Source of the DNA: Didymella arachidicola
Taxonomy: Eukaryota > Ascomycota > Dothideomycetes > Pleosporales > Didymellaceae
NCBI GenBank assembly: GCA_016630955.3
Contig: CM049986.1
Location: 2,790,001 to 2,854,000 of the forward strand
Direction of reading: 5' to 3'
DNA length: 64,000 bases
Shown here: in pieces, positions 10,917 to 22,275 of the stretch
How positions within the stretch are numbered: position 1 is the first letter of the stretch
How the letters are laid out: the number at the start of each line of letters is the position of its first letter
Notes under the pieces: model-generated
The model's database searches: none
The model's input: the letters and a program-made list of their open reading frames with translations, nothing else
What the model was told of the DNA's origin: nothing
Position numbers and translations under genes: made by a program

Positions 10917-13316
10917 CTAATCTATTGCGAAACATCGCTCAACGTTGTCGGCATTGTTGCCCCACCAAGCTGGCATCTTGATCTGCTTCCCGGCTCCAAA
11001 GAACAGGAAAATCAATAGCATATTGAAGTTGAAAGCTGCGTCCAAAGCTGCCGCAACAATGTAGTTGTATCGCTTCCAGATCTTGAAATGGTGGCGGAAG
11101 ATCCAGTACATCGCGATGAAACCGCCCAGGTACGCGCTGAAGTACCCAGTCGACAGGTTACCATAGAACACAGAAATGCCAGAAAAGAAGATCGTCGTGT
11201 TCCAGAGGTGAAACTTCAGCTTCGACTTGGGGAACGCACGGTGCAGAGCGTATATCACAAGTGGTGCTACAGCACCAACAAGAAATCCGTACGGCAAGAT
11301 TTTGAGCTCGTCCGATCCAAACATCCTCTTCGGCCCGATCACAGCATACTGTATACCAATGGTGTTCGAACTAACAAGACTCTGACCCGTCCATTGATGC
11401 AAAGGATCTGTTTTGGCGCCAGAAAGGTAGTCGAACTTGGTGTTCAGGACCCAGCGGATCACTCCGTAGTTGATCGGTATGCCAAGAATACTTCCGAAAA
11501 CCTGACTGAAAAATACAGTACGTGGTGGGATATGCATGTAGTGTCCAATGCGTTGGTCCTGGAGCATGTACTGTGCGCGATACCAGGCATCTCCAGCGAT
11601 AGAGCCATAGACTGACGGACCAGCGGGGTGATGATGAGCTGCTCCAGCGGCAGTATGGACCATGTAGCCATATATCAGCTCGTTGAAGTCACCGATAGCG
11701 ACTTGATAGTTTGAGATAGCGTAAAGGTAGCCAAGTGGTATGACGACAATGAAGCCAGTTGCCACGCCAACGATCACAGTCCACCACGGGATGAAGAGTT
11801 GACCGGATCCTACGATGGCAAGCAGAACGACAAAGCCAACGAGGAACAAGGCGACAAACCACCAACCGGGTACTTCCTTGTACGACCTTTGGATGACATT
11901 TAGACGATCCGTGTACTGGTGATGAATGTTCGGTTCGCTTGGACCCTTGCCACCCTGCTGCTTCCTTGCCTCACTGCGAGCTTTACGCGCAGCCATATTC
12001 TTGGCGAACGTTGCCATGATCGCCGGGCCTCCGAAAGTAGCTAGCCAGACAAACGCTGAAGGCAACTTGGAGTAGTTGAAGAATGTTGCCCAAGCGAACT
12101 GCAATCCCATATAGGCTGGTCCATATTCCTCCCACGCGGTTTCGTTCAGACTGAAGTCGCTGTTGATGATTTTGGCGGTAGGGTACTTGGTTCCATTTGC
12201 TTGGAACAGAGAATTTGACATAAGGCCATGCTTGTAGGACCCAAGATTGCCCCATTTCGCAGCTGGAAGCAAGACCCAACAGTTGAATGCAAAAGCAAGG
12301 AAGAGGACAGTCTGCGTCCAGAATGGCGTGATCAAGATCGAAGTACCGTTCCAGTTGATGTTAGACCAATCGAGACTAAAGTTCAGGAAACCCATGCCTC
12401 CCAGACCAGATCCAATGAAGTTTGCTACGGGGTTCTTGGGTGCAACCCAGCACAGGAAGGCGAGCGAAGATGTCATTGGGAAGACATACTCTGGGAGGAA
12501 TTGCCAAAGGATCATACCGACCAAGCACATGAAGAAGATGTGCATTTGGCGTTTCGCAAGCGGGCTGTTACGGTCCTGCTTACGGAAAGTCTCGAACAGC
12601 GTAGTCTGCATGAGCGCTTGCGGCCAGACATACTCAGGTTCCCATAACAACAGAGAACGCGCAATGGCGGCGATAGCGTAGCCTACCCAGACAATGGCCA
12701 GCATGAAGAAAATAGCCACTGCAGGATTGATCCTCGTGTCGTACCACAGCTCCGCCATCGAGATTGGAGTGTATCCCAGGTTGTAAGTGGCACCTGAGGC
12801 CGCAGTCAGGGTGACCAAAACATGCTCCTTGATGCTCCAAGGTGCTGGATTAAGGTTGAAGCCATAGCCGAACGGCAATCTAACTTGCCAGGCTGGTAAA
12901 ACTTTAGCAAGGAAATGGCCAACGTAGTGACAGCCAATTTGGACGAAAAAGATTGAGTATGGGGCCTGAGTTGTGCGGTAGTGGCTCATCTGCGACAGGA
13001 AAGCCCCGGGAATGATGAACAGGATGCAGAGGATAAAGTAGCGAAAGGTTATCGTGGGAAGGGTAGGATCATCTTCCAGGGCAACAGTCTGGCGCACAAT
13101 GAGTGGCAGCTGAGCGACTTCGGGGTCATCTTGGGCTTCCTCTTCGACGACAGCTGTGTCGTCTACTGCGTCGAGGCCGGATGGACCTCTTTGAGCCTCG
13201 GTGGCATTGAAGTCGGCAGCTTTGTGGTCGGCTGCGGATCCGAGGTGGCTTGAGGCTGGGCTAAGCTCGGCGCTGGTGGTCTTGGCCGTCGCCTTGTCAG
13301 CTTTAAAGTCGGTCAT
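10917..13316 (-). CDS. OPT-family oligopeptide transporter
   Basis: Single exon, 799 aa from the ATG at 13316 (a GTG four codons upstream is not used as a start in nuclear genes). After a polar N-terminus of about 85 residues come 14 or so hydrophobic segments. The NPAPWSIKEHV block near residue 150 matches the OPT signature, and the loop before the middle segments holds a basic stretch of Arg/Lys. The C-terminus contains the typical aromatic-rich PAWWGNN segment. OPT proteins are proton-coupled plasma-membrane importers of small peptides or peptide-like metal chelates; the exact substrate cannot be read from sequence. Confidence 0.92.
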   Translation of the reverse strand: MTDFKADKATAKTTSAELSPASSHLGSAADHKAADFNATEAQRGPSGLDAVDDTAVVEEEAQDDPEVAQLPLIVRQTVALEDDPTLPTITFRYFILCILFIIPGAFLSQMSHYRTTQAPYSIFFVQIGCHYVGHFLAKVLPAWQVRLPFGYGFNLNPAPWSIKEHVLVTLTAASGATYNLGYTPISMAELWYDTRINPAVAIFFMLAIVWVGYAIAAIARSLLLWEPEYVWPQALMQTTLFETFRKQDRNSPLAKRQMHIFFMCLVGMILWQFLPEYVFPMTSSLAFLCWVAPKNPVANFIGSGLGGMGFLNFSLDWSNINWNGTSILITPFWTQTVLFLAFAFNCWVLLPAAKWGNLGSYKHGLMSNSLFQANGTKYPTAKIINSDFSLNETAWEEYGPAYMGLQFAWATFFNYSKLPSAFVWLATFGGPAIMATFAKNMAARKARSEARKQQGGKGPSEPNIHHQYTDRLNVIQRSYKEVPGWWFVALFLVGFVVLLAIVGSGQLFIPWWTVIVGVATGFIVVIPLGYLYAISNYQVAIGDFNELIYGYMVHTAAGAAHHHPAGPSVYGSIAGDAWYRAQYMLQDQRIGHYMHIPPRTVFFSQVFGSILGIPINYGVIRWVLNTKFDYLSGAKTDPLHQWTGQSLVSSNTIGIQYAVIGPKRMFGSDELKILPYGFLVGAVAPLVIYALHRAFPKSKLKFHLWNTTIFFSGISVFYGNLSTGYFSAYLGGFIAMYWIFRHHFKIWKRYNYIVAAALDAAFNFNMLLIFLFFGAGKQIKMPAWWGNNADNVERCFAID

Positions 13317-14532
13317 CTTGGCTGGCACCTCCCTCTTCCATTTTGCTCGACTGTACGCGCCTTAAACACTGACTTCTCGAGCATGCGAACGATTGCGCCA
13401 TTCGAAGTTTGCATTGTGCTATTCGAATAGCTAGCCCGCACAGGCGACTATTACGTCCTCGCAGCGCCGATTCTTTGCCGGCTTCTGTCTCATGCCCACT
13501 GTAAGTGGCTAGTGCGATGCTTGATTAACACCGAGCATTTTCTGCAACCCAACTTCACACTTCGAGAATTGCAGCCTCGTTGTGCGCGCACGCCCACACA
13601 TTCAGGCGTCTCGAAACATGATATCGAAGCTTCAGTGGCGATGACATTCCCATGATGAATTACACTACCGAATTACGACAGAAGGTCCAGGAGCATATCC
13701 TGCAAGCTCAACGCAAGTACGTCACCCGAGGTGGATCCAGAGATGATACTTCGTGTCCAGTACGGGTCGGGATGTTAGCGCATACGAGGCATCTTACCAA
13801 TCACGCCGAAGCAGCGTTCACCTTCGTGTGTTGGTTTGGGTTTTGCCTGAGATGACGGCAGATCGAAGGCGATATATTCACAACAGGGCCGAATCGCGGA
13901 TGCGTCACGGCTTAAGAAAAACGACGCAACGTGGTCTTCACTCTGCATCCCGTTGAGATCATGTTAAAACCATTCTTAGAGAAAACGACGAGCAAAGTCC
14001 CCCAACGGTGCTGCCCTTATGGAGTGAGTGGGAGCTTGGCAAGAGTGCGACTCCCAGCGGCTACTTTATCGTATAATCCCAAGAATCTTCGTCTCTCCGA
14101 GATGGCGGGTGTTGTATTTATCTACAAAACACTGTACGGGCGCTGCGGTCTTCTCACCACGGCTCAAGCTCGACACGCGAAGGCCGTGAAGGACTCCATA
14201 AGGGCGAGCCTTCTTTCCTGTCGGTCATGAGATAGTCATGCCATGCGGCCAATATCTGCTCAACACGCCGCCCGGAGCTCTCCAGGACAGACTCTGGCTG
14301 CATTGTGTGAATCACTAGTTTGTCTTTGTATCCCGTTTACCTCTCCTGTTCTGCAACATTCCTGTACTCTATCGGGTGATTGTCCTCAGATGATCTTAGT
14401 AGCAACCATCTGCTTGAGCAAGCCAACGTCTTCAGCTGTCTGCAGACAGAAATGATATCGATTGAGTGGGTCACAGCTTCGCAGTGTCCATGCCTTAACA
14501 TGCAGAGTCTTGCACTTTTCTTATCTACCTAT
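13317..14532. other. 1.2-kb intergenic region upstream of the OPT gene
   Basis: No convincing gene. Short frames at 13652-13855 and 13931-14230 have no motif and no splice partners. No tRNA or repeat was recognised. It includes the OPT promoter and the KEL3 3' flank. Confidence 0.4.
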
Positions 14533-16581
14533 CTACCTACGCCGACCAGCTCCTGACTCGGGAGTCTTCTTATCCGCCAGACTGACCACCTCGCCAATAC
14601 CCGCAGCCTCCTGCTCGTCCTCTAGCGCGCGAATCTCCTCTCTGCAGTCCCAGAACTTCTCTTCTGCATCCTTGAACGCTAGCATCTTGATCTCCTTGAC
14701 ACCGTACTCGTCAGTCTTGCGTTTGCGGTCTAGATCTTCAATCTTGAGGTTGATCCATATCTCACTCGTCCTGGCGTAGAAATCACGCAAAGACTCGAAC
14801 GGCCTGGGATGCGGCAGCCCATCCGAGAGCGCAGAAATCTCTTCGTTGGTGCCCAGATCTTCGTCTTCTTTCGAGGGCACCACGACCGGCGAATCAGTGA
14901 CGCTCGTTGGGGCGGTTGAGGCAGCATCGCCATCTTCTTCGTCTTCGTCCTCATCATCCTCCTCGTCTTCGTCTTCAGAGTCCGCCTCATCCTCACTGCC
15001 GACCCAGTCATCCAACTCGCGCCGGAAGATCTCTTGCACACCATCAAGGTGGTTCAAATTGACGCTCCATAGCTCGTCGAACGTGTATTCTCGGTCGCCC
15101 TTCTCGAAGGTGCCGCCGTAGATATACAAAGTGTCGCCCTGGACAGCAAGCGCCGCGTTGAAACGTGGGTGTGGAAACTCGAAGATACGAGGCTTCTCGG
15201 GACGCGTATCCTCCTCTTCCTCCTCTTCCTCTTTCTGATTCTGCTCATCGTCGGAGTCGATGGGTGTACCACTGCCCATCTTCATCTCCAACGCTTTGAG
15301 ATTGGCGAGGAGTTCCTCTTCGTCCGCCTTCCCGCGACCGCGGCGACTGACGACTTGTTTGCCAGCCTGTTTGTTCGCATTGGCTTTTGGACGTCGGAGT
15401 GACAATGGCATATATCTGTTGCGCTCGATGTTCCAAACGAACATCTGATTGAAGAATTCGGAGTCGATGCCCTCCTCGCTCTCCTCCACGTCATGCACAC
15501 CGCCGAACAACACGCCACGGCCTTTATGGTACGCCATTGTGGCTCCTGCACGCGAAGGATTTGGCGCATTGGCGGGCTGCTTGCGCTTCTCCCACGACAC
15601 CGTTGGCGGATTCGTGCTCGGCTGGTCAGCACCCGGAGGCGTGATGCGCACGAACCACGTGTCGACATGGACCTTGGGCTTGAGCACCATTCGCGAGGCG
15701 GGGCCGCCGGCGCCACCTTTTTTTCCTTTGCCTTGCTGTTGTTGCTGGCCTTTGTTGCCACCTGCGACTTGCTTCACGCGCGAATAACCACCGTATAGTA
15801 CGGCACCCTGATCGTGTGGGAGCAGAGTGAATGAGGAGCGCGCATCAGGGACGGCGCGGGCGGCTTGCAGCTTTGGCGTGTGCCATGTGAAGTTGACACA
15901 ATCATATATCCACAAGTCGTTTAGATACTTTGTGGTCGCGCTTGTGTCTTGAAACCCTCCAAACAATATAATGTATTGCTTGTAGCTGACCATGCGGTGG
16001 CCGCTTCGCGCTGGAGGGCTGGACGCTTTGCCCTTAGTTTCTACACGAGTCCATTCGCGGCTTTTGGGTTCTAGTTTCCAGAAGTCATTGTAGTGATAGA
16101 ATGTTCCTTGTTTGGGAGAACTGAATTCGCCACCGAAAAGATAGATCTCTTGCGTGTTGGCTGCGCGGCACCAGGCGTGTCCAGATCGAGGCAGGGGAGA
16201 ATTGGGACTTGTGACCTTATTCCAGGTGTCGCGCTTGATGTTGTAGACAAATAGATCGTTGAAGAAGTGCGCCGTCGCGCCATTGAAGTACTCGCCGCCG
16301 TACAAGAAGATCTCGTTCTCGTTTGCTGGATTGGCGATAAGTGTACTTGACGATCGAGCTTTTGGTGGTTCGCACGCAGCCTCGGTGATTTCGTGGTAGG
16401 CTTCCTGCTCTTTCGCATACTGCGCAAGGACCGCATCGAGGTCGACAGACTCCGTGTCTGAGTCGGCATCCTTGTTTTTGGTGGCGAGTTTCTTGTCTTT
16501 CTTGCCAGCCTTCTTCTCCTGCTTTGCTGCTTTTGCTGCTTTCGCGGCGGCTTTATCGCCCTTCTTCTTGTCTTTGGCCAT
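14533..16581 (-). CDS. KEL3: Kelch-repeat protein (KEL3/KLHDC4-like)
   Basis: Single exon, 682 aa. It opens with a Lys/Ala-rich basic segment (MAKDKKKGDKAAAKAAK), followed by a beta-propeller of Kelch repeats at about residues 80-400 with the expected double-glycine strands (IFLYGGEYF, IYLFGGEF, IILFGGFQD, AVLYGGYSR, GVLFGGVHD, LYIYGGTFE). A glutamate run near residue 440 and a long Asp/Glu block near 530-550 follow, then a C-terminal helical region. This order matches yeast Kel3 and human KLHDC4, cytoplasmic proteins of poorly defined role. The gene is intact and shares a 356-bp divergent promoter with the proline iminopeptidase. Confidence 0.88.
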   Translation of the reverse strand: MAKDKKKGDKAAAKAAKAAKQEKKAGKKDKKLATKNKDADSDTESVDLDAVLAQYAKEQEAYHEITEAACEPPKARSSSTLIANPANENEIFLYGGEYFNGATAHFFNDLFVYNIKRDTWNKVTSPNSPLPRSGHAWCRAANTQEIYLFGGEFSSPKQGTFYHYNDFWKLEPKSREWTRVETKGKASSPPARSGHRMVSYKQYIILFGGFQDTSATTKYLNDLWIYDCVNFTWHTPKLQAARAVPDARSSFTLLPHDQGAVLYGGYSRVKQVAGGNKGQQQQQGKGKKGGAGGPASRMVLKPKVHVDTWFVRITPPGADQPSTNPPTVSWEKRKQPANAPNPSRAGATMAYHKGRGVLFGGVHDVEESEEGIDSEFFNQMFVWNIERNRYMPLSLRRPKANANKQAGKQVVSRRGRGKADEEELLANLKALEMKMGSGTPIDSDDEQNQKEEEEEEEDTRPEKPRIFEFPHPRFNAALAVQGDTLYIYGGTFEKGDREYTFDELWSVNLNHLDGVQEIFRRELDDWVGSEDEADSEDEDEEDDEDEDEEDGDAASTAPTSVTDSPVVVPSKEDEDLGTNEEISALSDGLPHPRPFESLRDFYARTSEIWINLKIEDLDRKRKTDEYGVKEIKMLAFKDAEEKFWDCREEIRALEDEQEAAGIGEVVSLADKKTPESGAGRRR

Positions 16582-16937
16582 GACGTGGCGTATGAGTCTG
16601 TTCCGAGTCGTGTGCTATTGGCTTCTCCCTGCTCTTCAAACCAGTCTGGGGTTTTCAGATTTTACTGAACTCCGCCCCGCAATCTACTCGAAAATTTCGC
16701 CTCTGTGGACTTGGATGGAGACCTGTGTCGAGAATCTTAAGATGCTCCTGTCGGTTGGTCGGTGATTTCACCAAATGTGTTCAGCCCCTCCAGATCGTTA
16801 TCTTGAAATAAGTCCAAACTGTGGCTTATGCATCGCTCCTGCATACGAGAGTGATGGGTGTGGGGTACTTTCCTTATCGATAAAGCTACGTATGTCCATT
16901 CACTCGACCTCCAAACATCACAACACATATTAGCAAC
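16582..16937. promoter_or_regulatory. Shared divergent promoter, KEL3 / proline iminopeptidase
   Basis: The 356 bases between two start codons facing away from each other must contain both promoters and leaders. No TATA box stands out. Confidence 0.5.
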
Positions 16938-18374
16938 ATGATACAGGCCGCGAAGATCCTTGAGCAAAGAAGCCATCTGGTGCCTGGTACGTTTTTCTTG
17001 CATACAAGTAGTCGCGCCTTCTAATTTCTCCCAGGAAAGCTCAGAATTACCGAGCATTTCTTCCAAGTACCTCGTGATTACTCCAACCCTTCAGCAGGTC
17101 ATCTCCAAATCTTTGCGCGCTCAGCTCTCAAGGCTGAGAAGCCAGCCGAATATTCGCCAGATGGTACTCCAGATCCCAAGAAGACTCAGCTGCCATGGCT
17201 AGTCTACCTGCAAGGTGGCCCTGGCTTCGAGTGCCGTAGCCCCGAAAATGTATCATGGGTACCAACGATCCTCGACAAGGGCTATCAGGTTCTTATGCTT
17301 GATCAACGTGGTACTGGGCTTTCGACAGCCATCAGTCAAAGCTCCTTGCAGCTCCGTGGCGATGAGAAGGTTCAGGCAGAATACATGAAGAGCTTCCGTG
17401 CTGACAGCATCGTGAAAGACTGCGAGGCTATACGGAAGGCGTTGACCGAAGACTATCCCGAGGCTCAAAAGAAATGGTCACTTTTAGGACAATCATTTGG
17501 AGGATTTTGCATAACAACCTACCTCTCGTTCTTTCCTGAAGGTGTCAAGGAAGCGTTTCTCTTCGGAGGGCTGCCCCCCTTACGCAGCAACCCAGATGAG
17601 GTGTACGAACGACTGTATAAGCGCGTCAAAAGACGCAACGAGCAATATTATGAGAAGTACCCTGAGGATGTTGACCGAGTGAAGCGCATCATCAAGCTCC
17701 TGTCGAGGTTTGGCGATACAACTGTCCGTGTACAAGGCGGCGAGGGCTACTTCAGTGCACGGCGATTCCTGCAACTTGGCATCTTCTTTGGGAAGCATGG
17801 TGGGTTCGACGAGGTGCACGCGCTGGTGCTGAGAGCGGACACGGATCTGAGTCAGTTTGGTCACCTGACCCGGCCTACCGTCCTCGCTCTTGAGGCCGCG
17901 CAGTCGTGGGATACGAACGTCATTTATGCACTGTTGCATGAGCCTATTTACTGTCAAGGCGAAGCTGCAAACTGGTCTGCCGAGCGACTGCTCACAAAAT
18001 TCCCTGAGTTCTCCTTGCAGAACATCGACTCAGCAGACCCGGTCTACTTTACCGGCGAAATGATCTACCCATTCATGTTCGACTGCTACCCTGAGCTTGC
18101 GAAGTTGAAGACGGTTGGACAGATGCTTGCAGAGGAGAAGGGATGGCCGAAGCTGTACGATGCTGAGCAGCTGAAAAAGAACACTGTGCCAACCTATGCG
18201 GCGGTTTACCACGAAGACATGTATGTCGACTTTGAGCTGAGCATGGAGACCGCGAACACGATCAAAGGATGCAAGCCTTTCGTCACCAACTCGATGTATC
18301 ACAACGCTATTGGGGCGAAGACAGACGACGTGCTAAAGGAGATCCTTGCAAGGAGGGACGATGTCATTGACTAG
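16938..18374 (+). CDS. Proline iminopeptidase-type alpha/beta hydrolase
   Basis: Two exons, 16938-16986 and 17035-18374, give 462 aa. The small first exon encodes MIQAAKILEQRSHLVP, and the splice restores GKLRITEHFFQVPRDY in frame. Motifs in order are the oxyanion region QGGPGFE, MLDQRGTGLS after strand 4, and the nucleophile elbow GQSFGGF with Ser170. A long helical cap follows, then the C-terminal Asp and His regions (YHEDMYVDF, MYHNAIG). These mark peptidase family S33, cytosolic enzymes that release N-terminal proline. Length and motif order match fungal members. The stop lies only 54 bases from the convergent DHR2 stop. Confidence 0.9.
16987..17034 (+). other. 48-nt intron in the proline iminopeptidase gene
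   Basis: GTACGT donor, TTCTAAT branch-like motif, CCCAG acceptor. Phase 1; removal gives VPGKLRI. Confidence 0.85.
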
Positions 18375-18428
18375 ATCAGGCGTCGTACGTGGCTCTTCAT
18401 CTGGAATCCATGAGATGATTGACTACAG

Positions 18429-20767
18429 CTATAGAATCGAGTCAATGACCTCTGAGACCCAGTCCAACTGTACTGCACTGACGCCTCTCGCCCACGCCTT
18501 GCCCGTGAAGACAAACTCGTTGAACACAATTGCCTCTACTTTGCGCCCAAAAAGAACAGACCCAGGGTGTATCGCCACTAGCTGGTTGCCGTTAAGCGTC
18601 TTGTAGCTCCCATCTGGCATCATTCTCGCCGTGTTCGCCACGAATCCTCTCAACATACACGCCAGAATATTCTGCGTGCGCTCCTCCGACGGAGCTTGCA
18701 TGTCCTGCTCGTCGCCGGGCTTCAGCAATTTGAGCCCCTGACACTCCTGCCGCAACTGCTTCCTGACATTCATAACGTTCTGCATCGCGCGATGGCTGAC
18801 AAAGTGGCGTACGCACCACGCCTTGCGATCAGACTGCTCCTCCGCATAGCGCTGCACCGTCACCAGCAGCGTCATGTGGTCGCCCTCGCGGCGGTACAGT
18901 TCGCGCCGCGCCTCTTCTGCCTCTTCCTTGCGCTCCTCGGTGACGAGGTTCAAGAAGACGTTCTCCACACTCAGCGCGGAAATGATGTCGATGACATCGA
19001 ACAGGCAGTCGCGCTCGGGACGTGCGGCTTCGACGAGCACGCGGCCCAGCGTGGGCGTGAGCGGAAACTTTGCAATTTGCAGGCCGATTGGACTGACGGA
19101 GCCCGTGTCTGTGAGCGCCTGGAGATGCAGCAAGTGCAGCAGGGCCTTCTCGAGGGCGTCGCGCGGAGGGCGGTCTAGAAAGGGAAAATTGAGGACGTCG
19201 TCGACGCCGCGCGCTTTCATCGTGAGGATTGCCTGGCTGAGATCGCAACGTAGAATTTCGGGCGTCGTGCGCTCGTCCATGTCGTTGTATCCAGACTCAG
19301 TGTACAGCCTGTAACATTGCCCTGCCGCTTCACGGCCGGCTCGTCCTTTACGTTGGATTGCAGCGGATTTGGAGATGGGCTTGACGAGGAGTGATTCGAG
19401 GCCCAGACGGCTGCGAAATTGCTTGGTTTTCGACTTGCCGCAATCAATCACGTAGCGGACCCCTGGGACCGTGACTGATGTCTCGGCAATGTTGGTTGCG
19501 AGGATGACCTTTCGCGTTCGGACAGGTGTTGGTTCGAAGATGCGCTGTTGTGCGTGTTGTGGTAGAGCTGCAAACAGAGGTAAGACGAGAAGCTGGTTGT
19601 TGTTAGCACTTGCGTTTCTGGCGAGTGTCTGGATCTCACTTTTGGGACTTCGCTGTCCATACCCTCCGCATAATCATTCACAAGCTTCTCTAAACCTTCA
19701 ATCGTGTCCTGTCCCGTCAGGAACACCAGGATATCGCCGGGCAGCGGCTCCTTGTAGTGTATCTGAAAGATAAGCTTGAGCGCAGACTCCACCCAGTCTT
19801 GCGTCGGGATTGGTAGATGAACCGTTTTCACAGGATACTGTCGACCCTCGACATAGCACTTTGATACCTTGCTCGTGGCTACCTGCTCTGACCCATTTTG
19901 CATAGCCATGTCCTTGTCCACGGAAGTTTTCAAGGCTACACCAGAGTCGTCAAAGAAGTCCACGAGTGCTTCCACATCAGCAGTGGCAGACATGATCACA
20001 ACCTTGAGAGGCTGATCCCGCTTCTTTCCGCTCTGCTCAACGCCCGATACCAGATTCTTTAAGAATCCCAGAATCAGATCGACGTTGACGCTTCGCTCGT
20101 GCACCTCGTCCACCACCACGGCGCTGTACTGCGACATGATCGGATCTCTCAGCATCTCCTGAAGCAGCATACCCTCTGTCAGAAACTTGATTCGAGTTTT
20201 CGGACCAGTAGCATTGTCGAATCGCACACTGTAGCCGACTTTTGCCATCGGACTCTGACTGCCCATGTAGCTGCCCATCTCGTCAGCCACACGCCTTGCC
20301 AGCGATATAGCGGCCACGCGACGAGGCTGCGTGATCGCTATGCATTTGGTACACCACTTCTCGCCAAGTAAAAATTGAGGCACTTGGGTCGACTTTCCCG
20401 AACCAGTCTCTCCCGTCAAGACAAGGACGTTGTTCTTCTTCAGGGAGGCTTTGATCTCATCCGCCTTAGGCCAGATTGGAAGCGCTTTTCGTTTTGGCAG
20501 GAGCTCATCGCGCTTGCGTGCTAGGTGAGGTGGCGCACTCTGTTGTAGCTTCTTGTTGGTAAGCTTCTCGTTTGGTCTGGGGTTTGACGATGATTTAGGA
20601 GGATTGCCATCAGCGACCGTGGAGGCAGGTTGGTTGTCGGATTTGGTGGGTTTCCCGACGAATTTGTCCGGTACAATCACACGCTTTCTCTTTTTTCCCT
20701 GCTTCAACTCTAACTCGGCACCTTTGGAGTCCTTAGACGCCACCACGCTGACTTTCTCTTTCGACAT
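18429..20767 (-). CDS. DHR2: DEAH-box RNA helicase, DHR2-like
   Basis: Two exons (20767-19640, 19592-18429) give 763 aa. A basic N-terminus (KQGKKRKR) precedes the helicase core: Walker A GETGSGKS, motif Ia TQPRRVAA, DEVHER as the DEAH variant, SAT, the loop FLTGQD, TNIAETSVTVPG formed across the second exon start, and QRKGRAGR as motif VI. Winged-helix, ratchet and OB-fold domains follow. The HA2 region and compact length resemble yeast Dhr2, a nucleolar helicase for 18S rRNA maturation; Prp43 and Prp22 are longer or differ at the N-terminus. All catalytic motifs are intact. Assignment to DHR2 and not another DEAH helicase is from recognition. Confidence 0.88.
19593..19639 (-). other. 47-nt intron in DHR2
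   Basis: GTGAGA donor, GCTAAC branch-like motif, CAG acceptor. Phase 0; joins ...SEVPK to LLVLPLFAALP. Confidence 0.85.
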
Positions 20768-21254
20768 GTTGATTGCTTTACGCGTGATCGCATCACAGCA
20801 CTCGAACTTTTTGCGACCGCTGCTAGACTACTCTATCGATAAGACTGCGCTAACACGTAGAAGGATTAGTGCGGCAAGAACAATTACATTCGCAGCGCCA
20901 AAAACTGCGGATGTTCGGGCTCAGCACTGTTCGCTTTCTAGAATTCTCATATAGATAAGTTGGTTGGCATAGACGGCATATCAACTGTCAGAATGTCGCA
21001 GTTTTAGATTTGAATTTGCAATGGCACTTTCACGACGAAGGAAAGCAATTGGAATCGACAAAATGGGTATCGTATTGCCTTATGCCAAGGTCACTTTTTA
21101 TCAGACACCTGAAACGCCGCAGCTGGCTTGTCCCACCAGTCACTGACCGGAGCTCTGTGTTGGAGACGTACTGCTCATTCAGCTATGTAAACCATCTATG
21201 GCGTAAATCATCCAATCATGTCTGTCATGCACCGTTTTACCGATGTGCAGACAT
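20768..21254. other. Intergenic region, DHR2 promoter and RPL12 3' flank
   Basis: 487 bases with no supported gene or repeat. Confidence 0.4.
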
Positions 21255-21878
21255 TTACTCCTCAGGAATCTCGATCTCGCCGGACTTGATGTCGTCGGAG
21301 ACGTCCTTGGGGGAGCGGCCGTCAACCTGGCAGCCGGTGGAGAAGGCAGTTCCGAGGATCTCAAGAACGGTACCCTCGAGGGACTTGGCCATGGACTTGA
21401 AGCGCATGGTCTTGGCAATGGCGATGATCTCGTCAAGAGGAATGGACTTGGTGTGCTTGATGTTCTTCTCCTTCTTGCGGTCCCTGGGAGGCTCCTTGAG
21501 GGCCTTGATGACGAGCGAAGAGGCGGAGGGAACGACGGAAACGGCGGCCTGACGGTTCTGGATGGTCAACTTGACGGTGACGCGCAGACCCTTCCAGTCA
21601 CCGGTGGCCTTGGCGATGTCTTCACCGACCTCTGCGGATTTCGTTAGCCATTGCTGGAGTCGCATGCGCATTTAAACGCTCGATGGTATCCGCGGAATAC
21701 GCACTCTTGGGCGAGAGACCGAGAGGACCGATCTTGGGGGCAAGCGCGGAGGAGGCACCAACTTCACCACCGGTCGCACGGAGGTGGATGACCTTGACCT
21801 CGGAGGCGTCGAACTTGGGAGCTGCAGCGGTCGTTAGCCAGGCTGTCGCAGCCGATCAGAAGGACGATACTCACGCAT
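21255..21878 (-). CDS. RPL12: 60S ribosomal protein L12 (uL11)
   Basis: Three exons: 21878-21875 (only four coding bases, ATGC), 21821-21705 and 21631-21255. The spliced product is 165 aa, exactly the usual length of eukaryotic L12. The N-terminus reads MPPKFDASEVKVIHLRATGG and GPLGLSPKK, the conserved uL11 signature; VGEDIAKAT begins exon 3, and the body contains the Pro/Lys-rich RNA-binding region. The protein forms the stalk base of the large subunit near the GTPase centre. Introns are 53 and 73 nt; placing one right after the first codon is common for fungal ribosomal-protein genes. Confidence 0.95.
21632..21704 (-). other. 73-nt intron 2 of RPL12
   Basis: GTGCGT donor, GGCTAAC branch-like motif, CGCAG acceptor. 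Splits the second Lys of LSPKKVGED. Confidence 0.85.
21822..21874 (-). other. 53-nt intron 1 of RPL12, after a 4-nt coding exon
   Basis: GTGAGT donor, GGCTAAC branch-like motif, GCAG acceptor. Restores MPPKFD. Confidence 0.85.
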
Positions 21879-22275
21879 GGCTAGTGCGAGAGGTGGTCTG
21901 TCTTTTCTGATAAGTCGGGTTAGTTGAACGTCGAGGTTGAAGTCGAAAAGTTCGCTGGGCGGCCGACGATATTGAGGTGGGCGCGCGGTTAAGCGAGCCA
22001 AGCGGGGCTAGCCGCAAGGGTCGTGGTGTGGAAGGACCCGTCAGTTGTCAGATCCACATCACCATCAGCTTTGTCACGACTTATCAGAATCGTCTTTTGT
22101 TATCGTATCGTGTTCTCCATCATACATGTGCCACTGCTATCGCTAGAAATCCTTTGGAAGCGTCGATCCTGAGACTTTGAAGAACCTTGATTTCATAGAG
22201 GTCTTGGCTGACTTCCGCAACGAATCTTCAATGTCAATTGACGTCTCGATCATCAACAAGACCAGGATCCGCATC
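21879..22275. promoter_or_regulatory. RPL12 upstream region
   Basis: 397 bases that must carry the RPL12 promoter and the 3' flank of the gene ending at 22276. I see no motif that I can name with confidence. Confidence 0.4.
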
